Shown here: in pieces, positions 14,344 through 21,249 of the stretch
Layout: each line of letters begins with the position of its first letter
Position numbering within the stretch: the stretch's first letter is position 1
Assembly: GCF_001280005.1 (NCBI RefSeq)
Contig: NZ_LGDW01000003.1
Coordinates: 1-27,958 of the forward strand
Direction of reading: 5' to 3'
Origin: Streptomyces sp. NRRL WC-3618
Lineage (GTDB): Bacteria; Actinomycetota; Actinomycetes; Streptomycetales; Streptomycetaceae
Length of the DNA: 27,958 nucleotides
The notes under the pieces: model-generated
What the model was told of the DNA's origin: nothing
Database searches by the model: none
The model's input: the letters and a program-made list of their open reading frames with translations, nothing else
Position numbers and translations under genes: made by a program

Positions 14344-14790
14344 TCACGCGCGGAGATCCGCCACAAGCCGGAAGCGTTCCAGCACCACCCGTGTCGTGTC
14401 GTCCACCGTGAACCCGGGATCGTCCAGCACCGCCCGCATCCCCGCACTGTGCCAGAACCGTTCGTGACCGGCCCGCCACGCGGCCACATCGGCATAACCC
14501 TCACCCTCGTCGAGCGCGTGAGCGAGATCCACCTCGGCCAGCGGGACGACCCGTACGCCGGTGACCTCGATGATCCCGACCGGCCGGTCGGCGGAATCGA
14601 CGACCACCGAACGGCCCCCGACCTCCGGCAGCGACTCGCCCTCGTGCTCGTACTCGACGGCGAGCCCCGTCGTGGACGTCTTGGAACCGTCGAGAATCGC
14701 GGCGACGAGCTGATCGCGCAACGGACCGGGAAAGGCGAACTCCGCCGTCGGGAGGTTCTCGGGCCGGGGGCGGTGCTCGGAGGTCGTCAT
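14344..14790 (-). CDS. ASCH-domain protein
   Basis: A 148-aa protein. The core is a small beta-barrel ASCH fold: AFPGPLRDQLVAAILDGSKTSTTGL (GxKxxT motif), GGRSVVVDSADRPVGIIEVTGV, and the helical stretch EGEGYADVAAWRAGHERFW. ASCH domains are related to PUA and are thought to bind RNA or nucleotides; some members hydrolyse modified nucleosides (e.g. N4-acetylcytidine amidohydrolase). The single-domain length fits. The ATG at 14790 lacks a strong ribosome site but matches the family start; the longer open frame overlaps the neighbour's end. It is transcribed alone or from the epimerase promoter 79 nt upstream. Confidence 0.88.
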   Translation of the reverse strand: MTTSEHRPRPENLPTAEFAFPGPLRDQLVAAILDGSKTSTTGLAVEYEHEGESLPEVGGRSVVVDSADRPVGIIEVTGVRVVPLAEVDLAHALDEGEGYADVAAWRAGHERFWHSAGMRAVLDDPGFTVDDTTRVVLERFRLVADLRA

Positions 14791-14869
14791 GGCGTCACCG
14801 TAGGGGGCAACTCGCCCTCCCGGCGCGCCAATTTCACCGCGCGAGCGCCGGGCGGCACCGTCCCACACG

Positions 14870-15835
14870 TCACTCGCCCCCCACGTCACTCGCCCCCACT
14901 CCCCGCCTCCCCGCCTCCGCGCCCAGCGTCTCGGCGACCGCCCGGGGCAGCCACTCCTGTACGTGGCCGAAGGTGAACCCAAGCCCGGCCGCCCGGGAGT
15001 TGTCCATGCCGTACGAGCGGGCGAAGGAGAACGGGGAGACCTGGCCGACGTCGACGTTCTGGAAAACGGCTTTGCCGGCCGGGATGTGCCGGGCCACGGC
15101 CGCGCACAACTCCTCGGTGGTCAGCAGTCCGTGGGAGGCGGCGTTGACTGGTCCGGTGAAATTCTCGCCCACCGTCCAGAACAGAAAGTCGGCGATCTCC
15201 TCGACGTGGATATAGGTCGCGGGCCGGTTCTCGGTCGGTACGGCTATCGGGGTGCCGGTACGGATGCGCTGGGCATAGTGGTCGAGCCGGCCGGTGAAGT
15301 CGTCGGCGCCGCCCAGGACATGGGCCACGCGTACGGCCGTGTACGCGAACTCCGTACCGTCGGCCGTGAAGACCGCCTCGGCCTGGCGCTTGCCCTCGCC
15401 GTAGTGGGTGTCGAGGAACTCCGGCTTGTGCCAGGGGAGCTGAAGGTCGACGGGGAGGGTACGGGGATCGACGGCGTCCTCGCGCACAGGGACGACGGTG
15501 TCCTCGTAGACGAGGGAGTCCTCGTACTCGTACACCTCGATCGTCGACGTCATCACATAGCGGCGGGTACGGCCGCCCGCGAAGACGCGCCGTGCGATGG
15601 CCGCCTGGCGGGGCGTGTAGCAGACCTGGTCGACGACGACGTCGAAGGCACGGTCGCCGAGAGCGGAATTCAGGGCCGCCTCGTCGTCGCGGTCGGCGAC
15701 AAGGTGAATTGCCCCGGCGGGCGGAGAAGCGGATCCCCGGTTGAGGACGGTCACGCGGTCTCCGGCGGCGATCAGTCGGTCGATGAGCCGCTTTCCGAAA
15801 TAGCGATTTCCGCCGATGACCAATACGTCACGCAT
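14870..15835 (-). CDS. NAD-dependent epimerase/dehydratase (atypical SDR)
   Basis: A 321-aa Rossmann protein. The N-terminal NAD(P) motif is VLVIGGNRYFGKRLIDRLI (GGxxxxG form), followed by LNRGS at the end of beta-2, which suggests NADP preference through the Arg. TSTIEVYEYEDS carries Ser/Thr near the usual active site, and HYGEGKRQAEAVF supplies the YxxxK-like pair (Tyr, Gly, Glu, Gly, Lys). The length fits extended SDRs. The ATG at 15835 has GGGGAGG 6 nt upstream. It is divergent from an Lrp/AsnC regulator 72 nt away, which is the likely controller. The substrate, perhaps a nucleotide sugar, is unknown. The C-terminus is Gly/Arg-rich. Confidence 0.88.
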   Translation of the reverse strand: MRDVLVIGGNRYFGKRLIDRLIAAGDRVTVLNRGSASPPAGAIHLVADRDDEAALNSALGDRAFDVVVDQVCYTPRQAAIARRVFAGGRTRRYVMTSTIEVYEYEDSLVYEDTVVPVREDAVDPRTLPVDLQLPWHKPEFLDTHYGEGKRQAEAVFTADGTEFAYTAVRVAHVLGGADDFTGRLDHYAQRIRTGTPIAVPTENRPATYIHVEEIADFLFWTVGENFTGPVNAASHGLLTTEELCAAVARHIPAGKAVFQNVDVGQVSPFSFARSYGMDNSRAAGLGFTFGHVQEWLPRAVAETLGAEAGRRGVGASDVGGE

Positions 15836-15859
15836 GCTGTTCCTCCCCGTAGCGGTCCT

Positions 15860-15880
15860 TGTGATCATAATTATCCTGGC
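15860..15880. promoter_or_regulatory. Divergent promoter/operator region, epimerase and Lrp/AsnC gene
   Basis: An AT-rich island in an otherwise GC-rich 72-nt gap, centred on the palindrome ATAATTAT (15868-15875). CATAAT on the plus strand and TATGAT on the minus strand are each plausible -10 hexamers for the two divergent genes. AT-rich palindromic sites are usual for Lrp/AsnC proteins, so it may also be the regulator's binding site. Confidence 0.55.
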
Positions 15881-15907
15881 GGGCGAGCGCGTTCTGAAGG
15901 AGAAGTC

Positions 15908-16423
15908 ATGGGACATCCGGCCGAGGTACCGAAAGAACCACGGCGGTCGCGCGCTACGGCCAGCGAAACGTCGGTGGCCTTCGACGCGTTGGACCGGCAG
16001 ATTCTGGAGCTCCTGCAGAGCGACGGCCGGATCAAACTGAGTGAGCTGGGCAGGAGGGTGCGGCTGAGTCCGGCGGCGGTCACCGAGCGCGTGCGGCGGC
16101 TGGAGTCGGCGGGCGCGATCACGGGATACGGCGCTCGGGTCGCTCCCTCGCGCCTCGGCTACGGCATCCAGGCGTTCATCCGGGTCGATCCGCACGGCGG
16201 CTACACCCTCAAGCACCCCAGGACCCTGGAGCTGCTCGCCCGGCCCGAGGTCACCGAGGCACACCACGTGGTCGGCGAGGACTGCTGGATTCTCAAGGTG
16301 GCCGTCGAGGACACGATCCATCTGGAGGAGATCCTGGAACGGACGTCGGCGCTGGGCCGCACGACGACGTCGATCGTCCTGTCGTCCCCGGTGCTGGGGA
16401 AGCCGTTGCTGCCCCCGGGGTGA
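15908..16423 (+). CDS. Lrp/AsnC-family transcriptional regulator
   Basis: A 171-aa protein. After a basic, flexible 30-residue N-terminus, the AsnC helix-turn-helix is clear (FDALDRQILELLQSDGR, then IKLSELGRRVRLSPAAVTER VRRLESAGAITGYGA). The C-terminal RAM/effector domain follows (GYGIQAFIRVDPHG, VTEAHHVVGEDCWILKVAVE). The ATG at 15908 has AAGGAGAA 5 nt upstream. These proteins form octamers and respond to amino acids or other small ligands. The gene is divergent from the epimerase and probably controls it and itself. It ends 49 nt before the MerR gene. Confidence 0.92.
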   Translation: MGHPAEVPKEPRRSRATASETSVAFDALDRQILELLQSDGRIKLSELGRRVRLSPAAVTERVRRLESAGAITGYGARVAPSRLGYGIQAFIRVDPHGGYTLKHPRTLELLARPEVTEAHHVVGEDCWILKVAVEDTIHLEEILERTSALGRTTTSIVLSSPVLGKPLLPPG

Positions 16424-16434
16424 GGGTGCCGCGC

Positions 16435-16465
16435 TTGCCTTGACGTCGGCGTCAAGGACTACGTT
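16435..16465 (+). promoter_or_regulatory. MerR-type promoter with internal operator
   Basis: A perfect 8-4-8 inverted repeat (CCTTGACG, TCGG, CGTCAAGG; 16438-16457) sits between TTGCCT (16435-16440, -35) and TACGTT (16460-16465, -10). The spacer is 19 bp, the stretched spacing typical of MerR-activated promoters. A start of transcription about 7 nt after the -10 would fall at the ATG at 16473, suggesting a leaderless mRNA. The MerR protein encoded just downstream is the obvious regulator. Confidence 0.72.
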
Positions 16466-16472
16466 CGTACGT

Positions 16473-16496
16473 ATGCGAATCGGCATGCGAATCGGC
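16473..16496 (+). repeat. 12-bp tandem duplication at the merR start codon
   Basis: ATGCGAATCGGC occurs twice in direct succession (16473-16484 and 16485-16496), giving N-terminus MRIGMRIGEL. Either ATG could start translation. Most family members begin MRIGELA, so the duplication looks recent and adds four residues. Confidence 0.85.
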
Positions 16497-16913
16497 GAGC
16501 TGGCGGCGCGGGCCGGGACCACCACACGGACCCTGCGGTACTACGAGTCGCGTGGGCTGCTGCCCGCGCGGCGCACGGACAACGGCTACCGCGCCTACGA
16601 CGAGGACGACCTGAAGCTGCTCCGGCAGATCCGGACGCTCCAGGACTTCGGGTTCGACCTGGAGGAGACCCGGCCCTTCGTGGACTGCCTGCGGGCGGGC
16701 CACCCGGAGGGCGACTCCTGTCCCGCGTCACTCGCGGTCTACCGCCGCAAGCTCGACGAACTCGACGCGTTGATCGGCGAGTTGCAGTCGGTACGGGCGA
16801 AGGTCGGCGAACAGCTGACGCGCGCCGAACGGGCACGCGACGAGCTGGCGGCCGAGGCGACGGTTCCGGGCGGCCCGGAACCGGTGTGCGAATGGGGAGG
16901 ACGGACGCGATGA
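16473..16913 (+). CDS. MerR-family regulator
   Basis: A 146-aa protein with the winged helix at residues 1-70: IGELAARAGTTTRTLRYYE, SRGLLPARRTDNGYRAYDE, and DLKLLRQIRTLQDFGFDLEE. A dimerisation coiled coil follows (VYRRKLDELDALIGELQSVR...). Three cysteines stand out: two in FVDCLRAGHPEGDSCPASL and one in the C-terminal EPVCEWGG. Paired with a thioredoxin gene, they could form a thiol redox sensor, though metal or ligand binding is not excluded. The start is ATG 16473 (or 16485, see the duplication). Its stop overlaps the thioredoxin start (ATGA). It probably activates this operon through the palindrome in its promoter. Confidence 0.92.
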   Translation: MRIGMRIGELAARAGTTTRTLRYYESRGLLPARRTDNGYRAYDEDDLKLLRQIRTLQDFGFDLEETRPFVDCLRAGHPEGDSCPASLAVYRRKLDELDALIGELQSVRAKVGEQLTRAERARDELAAEATVPGGPEPVCEWGGRTR

Positions 16914-17242
16914 TCAAGGCAGCGGGCGTGGCCGAGGTGACGGACGCGGACTTCGAGGCGGAGGTGATCGGCGCGGAGTTGCCGGTCCTGGTGGAGTTCA
17001 CGGCCGACTGGTGCCCACCGTGCCGCCAGATGGCCCCGGTACTGAGCGCCCTCGCGGCGGAGGAGTCCGGGCGCCTGAAGGTGGTCCAGCTGAACGTGGA
17101 CATGAACCCCCTGACGACGAACGCGTACCGGGTCCTGTCCATGCCGACGTTCATGGTGTTCCGGAACGGCGAGCCGGTGCGGTCGATGGTGGGGGCCAGG
17201 CCGAAAAGGAGGTTGCTGGAGGAGCTGTCCGACGTACTCTGA
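16910..17242 (+). CDS. Thioredoxin with WCPPC active site
   Basis: A 110-aa thioredoxin fold: VTDADFEAEVIG, PVLVEFTADWCPPCRQMAP with Cys35 and Cys38, the cis-proline loop SMPTFMVFRNGEPV, and a C-terminal helix. The active site reads CPPC instead of the usual CGPC, which in engineered or natural variants shifts redox potential; here it could mark a specialised partner. No signal peptide is seen, so it is cytoplasmic. The ATG at 16910 overlaps the merR stop by 4 nt and has GGGGAGG 9 nt upstream. It is co-transcribed with merR and ends at a perfect terminator. Likely role: thiol-disulfide reduction under control of the MerR protein. Confidence 0.93.
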   Translation: MIKAAGVAEVTDADFEAEVIGAELPVLVEFTADWCPPCRQMAPVLSALAAEESGRLKVVQLNVDMNPLTTNAYRVLSMPTFMVFRNGEPVRSMVGARPKRRLLEELSDVL

Positions 17243-17285
17243 CGCAGCTCGGCCGGCGTGGCCGGCCACCGGTCGCAGAAACCAA

Positions 17286-17319
17286 GAAATCCCCCGAGCG
17301 ATTGCGCTCGGGGGATTTC
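17286..17319 (+). terminator. Perfect 15-bp hairpin terminator after trx
   Basis: GAAATCCCCCGAGCG pairs exactly with CGCTCGGGGGATTTC around an ATTG loop. The arms end in A/T-rich bases (GAAAT/ATTTC), which provides a short T run on either strand, so it may work bidirectionally. It lies 44 nt after the thioredoxin stop. Confidence 0.9.
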
Positions 17320-17415
17320 TCTGCGTATATTCAATGGTTCGCGACTTTGGCGGAGTCAATCTTGTTCAGTCGCGGAAAAGTTCAATGAGCAGAGTATATC
17401 CGAGCGGGAGCGGAA

Positions 17416-19719
17416 TTGTCAAACAGGGGCGCAAACACGGAATCAACTCACGATGAATTGCTCGGTGAACAGGAATTCGTCGACGGGCTGTACGCCCGCG
17501 TCGACGTCCTGCGCGGCGACACCGAGCACTCCGTCACGGACGCGCTCGCGCAGGGCAGTACGCCGATGCAGGCGCGGCTCGAACGGGATGTGCTCGTCGC
17601 CGAGCGGTCGGGGCTGCTCGCCGCCCTGAACGCCGTCGACGGATCGCTCTGCTTCGGGCGGATCGATCTCACCTCCGGGCTCACCCACCACATCGGCCGC
17701 ATCGGACTGCGCGCCGACGACGCCGAGCGCACCCCGATGCTCATCGACTGGCGGGCCGAGGTCGCCCGGCCCTTCTACCTCGCCACCGGACACACCACGA
17801 TGGGGCTGCGCCGGCGCCGCCACATCAGCACCGACGGGCGCCGCGTCACCGGACTGCACGACGAGATCCTCGACCTCGGGGACGAGACCCGCACCGGCTA
17901 CGAGGACCCCTCCGGCGACGCCGTACTGCTCGCCGCGCTGGACTCCGCCCGCACCGGCCGGATGAACGACATCGTGCAGACCATCCAGGCGGAGCAGGAC
18001 GAGATCATCCGCGCCCCGCACCGAGGCGTCCTGGTGGTGGAGGGCGGGCCCGGTACCGGCAAGACCGCCGTCGCACTCCACCGGGCCGCCTACCTGCTCT
18101 ACGAGCACCGCGAACTCCTCGCCAAACGGGCCGTGTTGATCGTCGGGCCCAACCCCGCCTTCCTCGGCTACATCGGCGAGGTACTGCCCGCACTCGGTGA
18201 GACCGGTGTCCTCCTGGCGACCGTCGGCGAACTGTTCCCGGGCGTCCGGGCCACCCTCACCGACACGGCCCGCGCCGCCGAGGTCAAGGGGCGCGCCGAC
18301 ATGGCCGACGTGCTGGCGGCCGTCGTACGGGACCGGCAGGGCCTGCCCGACCCCGTCATCGCCATCGAGCACGACCGGGACATCCTCATGCTCGACGCCG
18401 GACTGGTGAGCGTGGCCCGGGAGCGGACGCGCGAGGCGAAGCTGCCGCACAACGTCGCGCGCGAGCATTTCGAGGGGCACATCCTCAACACGCTGACCGA
18501 GATGGTCGCGGAGCGCATCGGCACCGACCCGTACGACGGCAGCAATCTCCTCGACCCCAGTGACATCACCCAGATCCGCGACGACCTGGCCGAGAACCGT
18601 GAAGTCTGGGCGGCCATCGAGCAGTTGTGGCCCCGCATCGGCCCGCGCCGGCTGGTCGCGGACTTCCTCGCCGCCCCTGAGGGGTACGTGTCGCAGGCCG
18701 ACGCGGATGCCGTCCGGCGGCCCGTCACCCGGGCGTGGACGACGGCCGACGTGCCGCTGCTCGACGAGGCGGCGGAGCTGCTCGGCCAGGACGACCGGGT
18801 CGCCCGGGCGCGGGCGGAGCGCGAGCGCAGCAGCCAGGTCGCCTACGCGCAGGGCGTGCTGGACGTCTCGTACGCCTCCCGTACGTACGAGTTCGAGGAT
18901 CTGGACGCCGAGGAGTCCGAGGTGCTGTCCGCGCACGACATCATCGACGCGGAACGGTTCGCCGAGCGGCACGAGGAGGACGATCTGCGCAGCGCCGCCG
19001 AGCGGGCGGCGGCCGACCGGACCTGGGCGTTCGGGCACATCATCGTCGACGAGGCGCAGGAGTTGTCGCCGATGGCGTGGCGGCTGCTCATGCGGCGCAG
19101 CCCGACCCGGTCGATGACCCTGGTCGGCGATCCGGCGCAGACCGCCGAGCCGGGCGGCGTCGGGGCCTGGGACGACATCCTCGCGCCGTACGTCCAGGAC
19201 CGCTGGGAGCACGCCCGGCTGGGCGTCAACTACCGGACCCCGGCCGAGATCATGGACCTCGCGGCGGCCGTGGTGCGGGCGCGGCGCCCGGACTTCGAGC
19301 CGCCGAGGTCCGTACGGTCGACCGGGGTGCGGCCGTGGGTGCGGGCCGTCGGCGTCGGCGAGAACCCCGCCGATCCCGCGGAGCTCGCCGCGGCCGTGGA
19401 GAAGGCGGTTGGCGAGTTGACGCCCGTCGAGGGGCGACTCGCCGTGATCGCGCCACGCGAACTGCACGGGGAGCTGGCCGCGCGGCTGGACGGGGTGGAG
19501 GCGGGGGCGGAGCCCGATCTGACGCGGGGTGTCGTGCTGCTCGATCCCCGGCAGGCCAAGGGCCTGGAATTCGACTCCGTCCTGGTGGTGGAGCCGGGGT
19601 CCTTCGGTACGAGCGATCTGTACGTGGCGCTGACCCGGGCCACCCAGCGGGTGGGCGTGCTGTATCGGGGGGAGTTGCCGGTGGCGTTCGCCGAGGCCGC
19701 CGCCGTGGTGGGGAGTTGA
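17416..19719 (+). CDS. helD: HelD-like RNA polymerase-associated ATPase (UvrD-like superfamily 1)
   Basis: A 767-aa protein. The N-terminal arm (about 10-75; DELLGEQEFVDGLYARVDVL) is the helical part that enters the RNA polymerase secondary channel in the family. GSLCFGRIDL and MLIDWRAEVARPFYLATGHT are typical of the actinobacterial (class II) HelD proteins. Walker A is GGPGTGKTA (210-218), Walker B is IIVDEAQELSPM (about residue 543 onward) and a C-terminal helicase motif is VLLDPRQAKGLEFDSVLVVE with YVALTRATQRVGVLY. These proteins release stalled polymerase from DNA. The start is TTG at 17416, with GGGAG 5 nt upstream. It reads differently from the rifamycin-linked HelR proteins I remember, and no rifamycin-associated element is seen upstream. 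Confidence 0.9.
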   Translation: MSNRGANTESTHDELLGEQEFVDGLYARVDVLRGDTEHSVTDALAQGSTPMQARLERDVLVAERSGLLAALNAVDGSLCFGRIDLTSGLTHHIGRIGLRADDAERTPMLIDWRAEVARPFYLATGHTTMGLRRRRHISTDGRRVTGLHDEILDLGDETRTGYEDPSGDAVLLAALDSARTGRMNDIVQTIQAEQDEIIRAPHRGVLVVEGGPGTGKTAVALHRAAYLLYEHRELLAKRAVLIVGPNPAFLGYIGEVLPALGETGVLLATVGELFPGVRATLTDTARAAEVKGRADMADVLAAVVRDRQGLPDPVIAIEHDRDILMLDAGLVSVARERTREAKLPHNVAREHFEGHILNTLTEMVAERIGTDPYDGSNLLDPSDITQIRDDLAENREVWAAIEQLWPRIGPRRLVADFLAAPEGYVSQADADAVRRPVTRAWTTADVPLLDEAAELLGQDDRVARARAERERSSQVAYAQGVLDVSYASRTYEFEDLDAEESEVLSAHDIIDAERFAERHEEDDLRSAAERAAADRTWAFGHIIVDEAQELSPMAWRLLMRRSPTRSMTLVGDPAQTAEPGGVGAWDDILAPYVQDRWEHARLGVNYRTPAEIMDLAAAVVRARRPDFEPPRSVRSTGVRPWVRAVGVGENPADPAELAAAVEKAVGELTPVEGRLAVIAPRELHGELAARLDGVEAGAEPDLTRGVVLLDPRQAKGLEFDSVLVVEPGSFGTSDLYVALTRATQRVGVLYRGELPVAFAEAAAVVGS

Positions 19720-19796
19720 CGGCCGAGCGTGCACCAAGGGTCACCAAGACGTAACAGTTCGCGCCATGGTCACCGCTCGTGCACGGCCGGTGCGGT

Positions 19797-21236
19797 ATGC
19801 GTGTCGGTATGGAAGCCCATCCGTTCGCGACCGCGCCGGTCGACAGCCCCGCGCTCGAGTCGTTGCCCGTGGAACCGCTGTTGACGTCGGAGTTCGATGC
19901 CGACCCGGCCGGGGTGTACGCGCGGCTGCGGCGCACGTACGGCCCCGTGGCGCCGGTGGGGCTGATGGGTGTACCGGTGTGGCTGGTTCTCGACTATCGC
20001 GAGGTGCTGGAGGTCCTGCGGAACGAGAGTGTGTGGCGGCGTGACGTGAGGTACTGGCGGGCTCGGGCGCAGGGCCGGCTGCCCCGGGACTGGCCGCTGC
20101 TCGCGGGGTACGAGGTACGGCAGACCATGTTCATGGACGAGGAGGAGCACCTCGCCGCCCGCCACACCCAGCACACGGCGCTGCGACCGTTCCAGGACAC
20201 GCAGACCCCGCAGGGCTGGGAGCTGCGGGCGACGGTCGCGTGGTACGCCGACGAGCTGATCGGGATGCTGGCGGCCGAGTCGGGCACGGTGGGGTTCGCC
20301 GATCTGGGGGCGCAGTACACGCGGCCGTTGCTGCTGATGGCCACCACCAGGTTGTTCGGGTGCCCTGTCGAGCTCGGCGACGAGCTGGTCATGGACCTGT
20401 GGCGGATGCTGGACGGCGGCCCGGACGCGGGGCCGGCGACCGGGCGGGCGCTGGCCGCGATGACACGGCTGGCGGCGCATCGGCGGGCGCGGCCCGGGGA
20501 CGACCTGACGTCGTACATGCTGCTGGCCGACCCGGAGCTGTCGGACGAGCAGTTGGGGCGCGAGCTGTTCATGAACGCGGTGTACCTGAACGACATCACC
20601 GGGAACATGGTGCTGAACACGCTGCTCGAGGTGTTGCGCGGGAACGCGACGGTGCGGCGCAGTCTGTCGGTCGGGCAGCTCGGGGAGACCGTGAACCGGG
20701 CGGCGCTGGTGAATCCGCCGGTCGCCAACATGTGTTTCCGGTTCGCGGCGAGGGATGTGGCGTTGGGGAACTTCTGGATCCGGGCCGGGGACATCGTCTC
20801 GCCCTCGGCCGCGGCGGCCCACGGGGATCTGATGGCGATCGGGTCGTCCCACCTGGTCGGATCGGCCGTGAGTACCCGGGCACATCTGGGGTGGGGTGCC
20901 GGGTCGCATCAATGTCCCAGTGCGGCGCGGGAGTTGGGCGGAATGCTCGTGAGTACGGCGGTGGGCCGGATCTTCGACCACCTGGCGAAGGCCGAACTGA
21001 CCCTGCCGACCGATCAGTTGCCGTGGCGGTCGGGGCCGGTGGTGCGGGGACTGCGGCTGCTGCCGGTGAGATACGAGCTGAACGGTGGAGTGGGGCGGGG
21101 AGTGGCCGGTGCCGGTCTCGGCGGGGGGTCGCACCGGGGGATGGACGCGGTGGGGACGCCGGTGGGGTCCGGCGGGGACTCACAACTGAAGGGCCTGCTC
21201 GGGGCGTTGCGGAGGCTGATGTTCGGGGGGAAGTGA
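19797..21236 (+). CDS. Cytochrome P450 lacking the ExxR motif (conservon-like)
   Basis: A 479-aa P450-like protein. The heme-binding loop is WGAGSHQCPSA with the proximal Cys at about 373; canonical FGxGxHxCxG has Phe replaced by Trp and the last Gly by Ser. The I-helix region reads MNAVYLNDITGNMVLNTLLE. The K-helix position before NPPVANMCFR reads NRAALV, so ExxR is absent. Loss of ExxR is known in CYP157-type P450s of Streptomyces conservons, which this resembles (GPVAPVGLMGVPVWLVLDYREVLEVLRNES). No other conservon genes are nearby. A Gly-rich C-terminal tail follows the fold. Start uncertain: ATGs at 19797 or 19809, GTG at 19779; none has a good ribosome site. The kinase fusion follows after 13 nt, suggesting one transcript. 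Confidence 0.88.
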   Translation: MRVGMEAHPFATAPVDSPALESLPVEPLLTSEFDADPAGVYARLRRTYGPVAPVGLMGVPVWLVLDYREVLEVLRNESVWRRDVRYWRARAQGRLPRDWPLLAGYEVRQTMFMDEEEHLAARHTQHTALRPFQDTQTPQGWELRATVAWYADELIGMLAAESGTVGFADLGAQYTRPLLLMATTRLFGCPVELGDELVMDLWRMLDGGPDAGPATGRALAAMTRLAAHRRARPGDDLTSYMLLADPELSDEQLGRELFMNAVYLNDITGNMVLNTLLEVLRGNATVRRSLSVGQLGETVNRAALVNPPVANMCFRFAARDVALGNFWIRAGDIVSPSAAAAHGDLMAIGSSHLVGSAVSTRAHLGWGAGSHQCPSAARELGGMLVSTAVGRIFDHLAKAELTLPTDQLPWRSGPVVRGLRLLPVRYELNGGVGRGVAGAGLGGGSHRGMDAVGTPVGSGGDSQLKGLLGALRRLMFGGK

Positions 21237-21249
21237 GGCAGGGGGGCCT

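Noticed and set aside
17320..17415. Rifamycin-associated element upstream of the HelD-like gene
   Set aside because: I looked for the inverted repeat linked to rifamycin-induced genes and did not find it. The protein also differs from HelR.
17443..19737. Long minus-strand open frame (764 codons) opposite the HelD gene
   Set aside because: It mirrors the HelD gene. Its product is His/Gly/Pro/Arg-rich without domains, a usual artefact of high-GC antisense frames.
19797..21236. A full conservon (cvn) operon
   Set aside because: Only the P450 is conservon-like. No sensor kinase, roadblock, DUF742 or GTPase gene is next to it.
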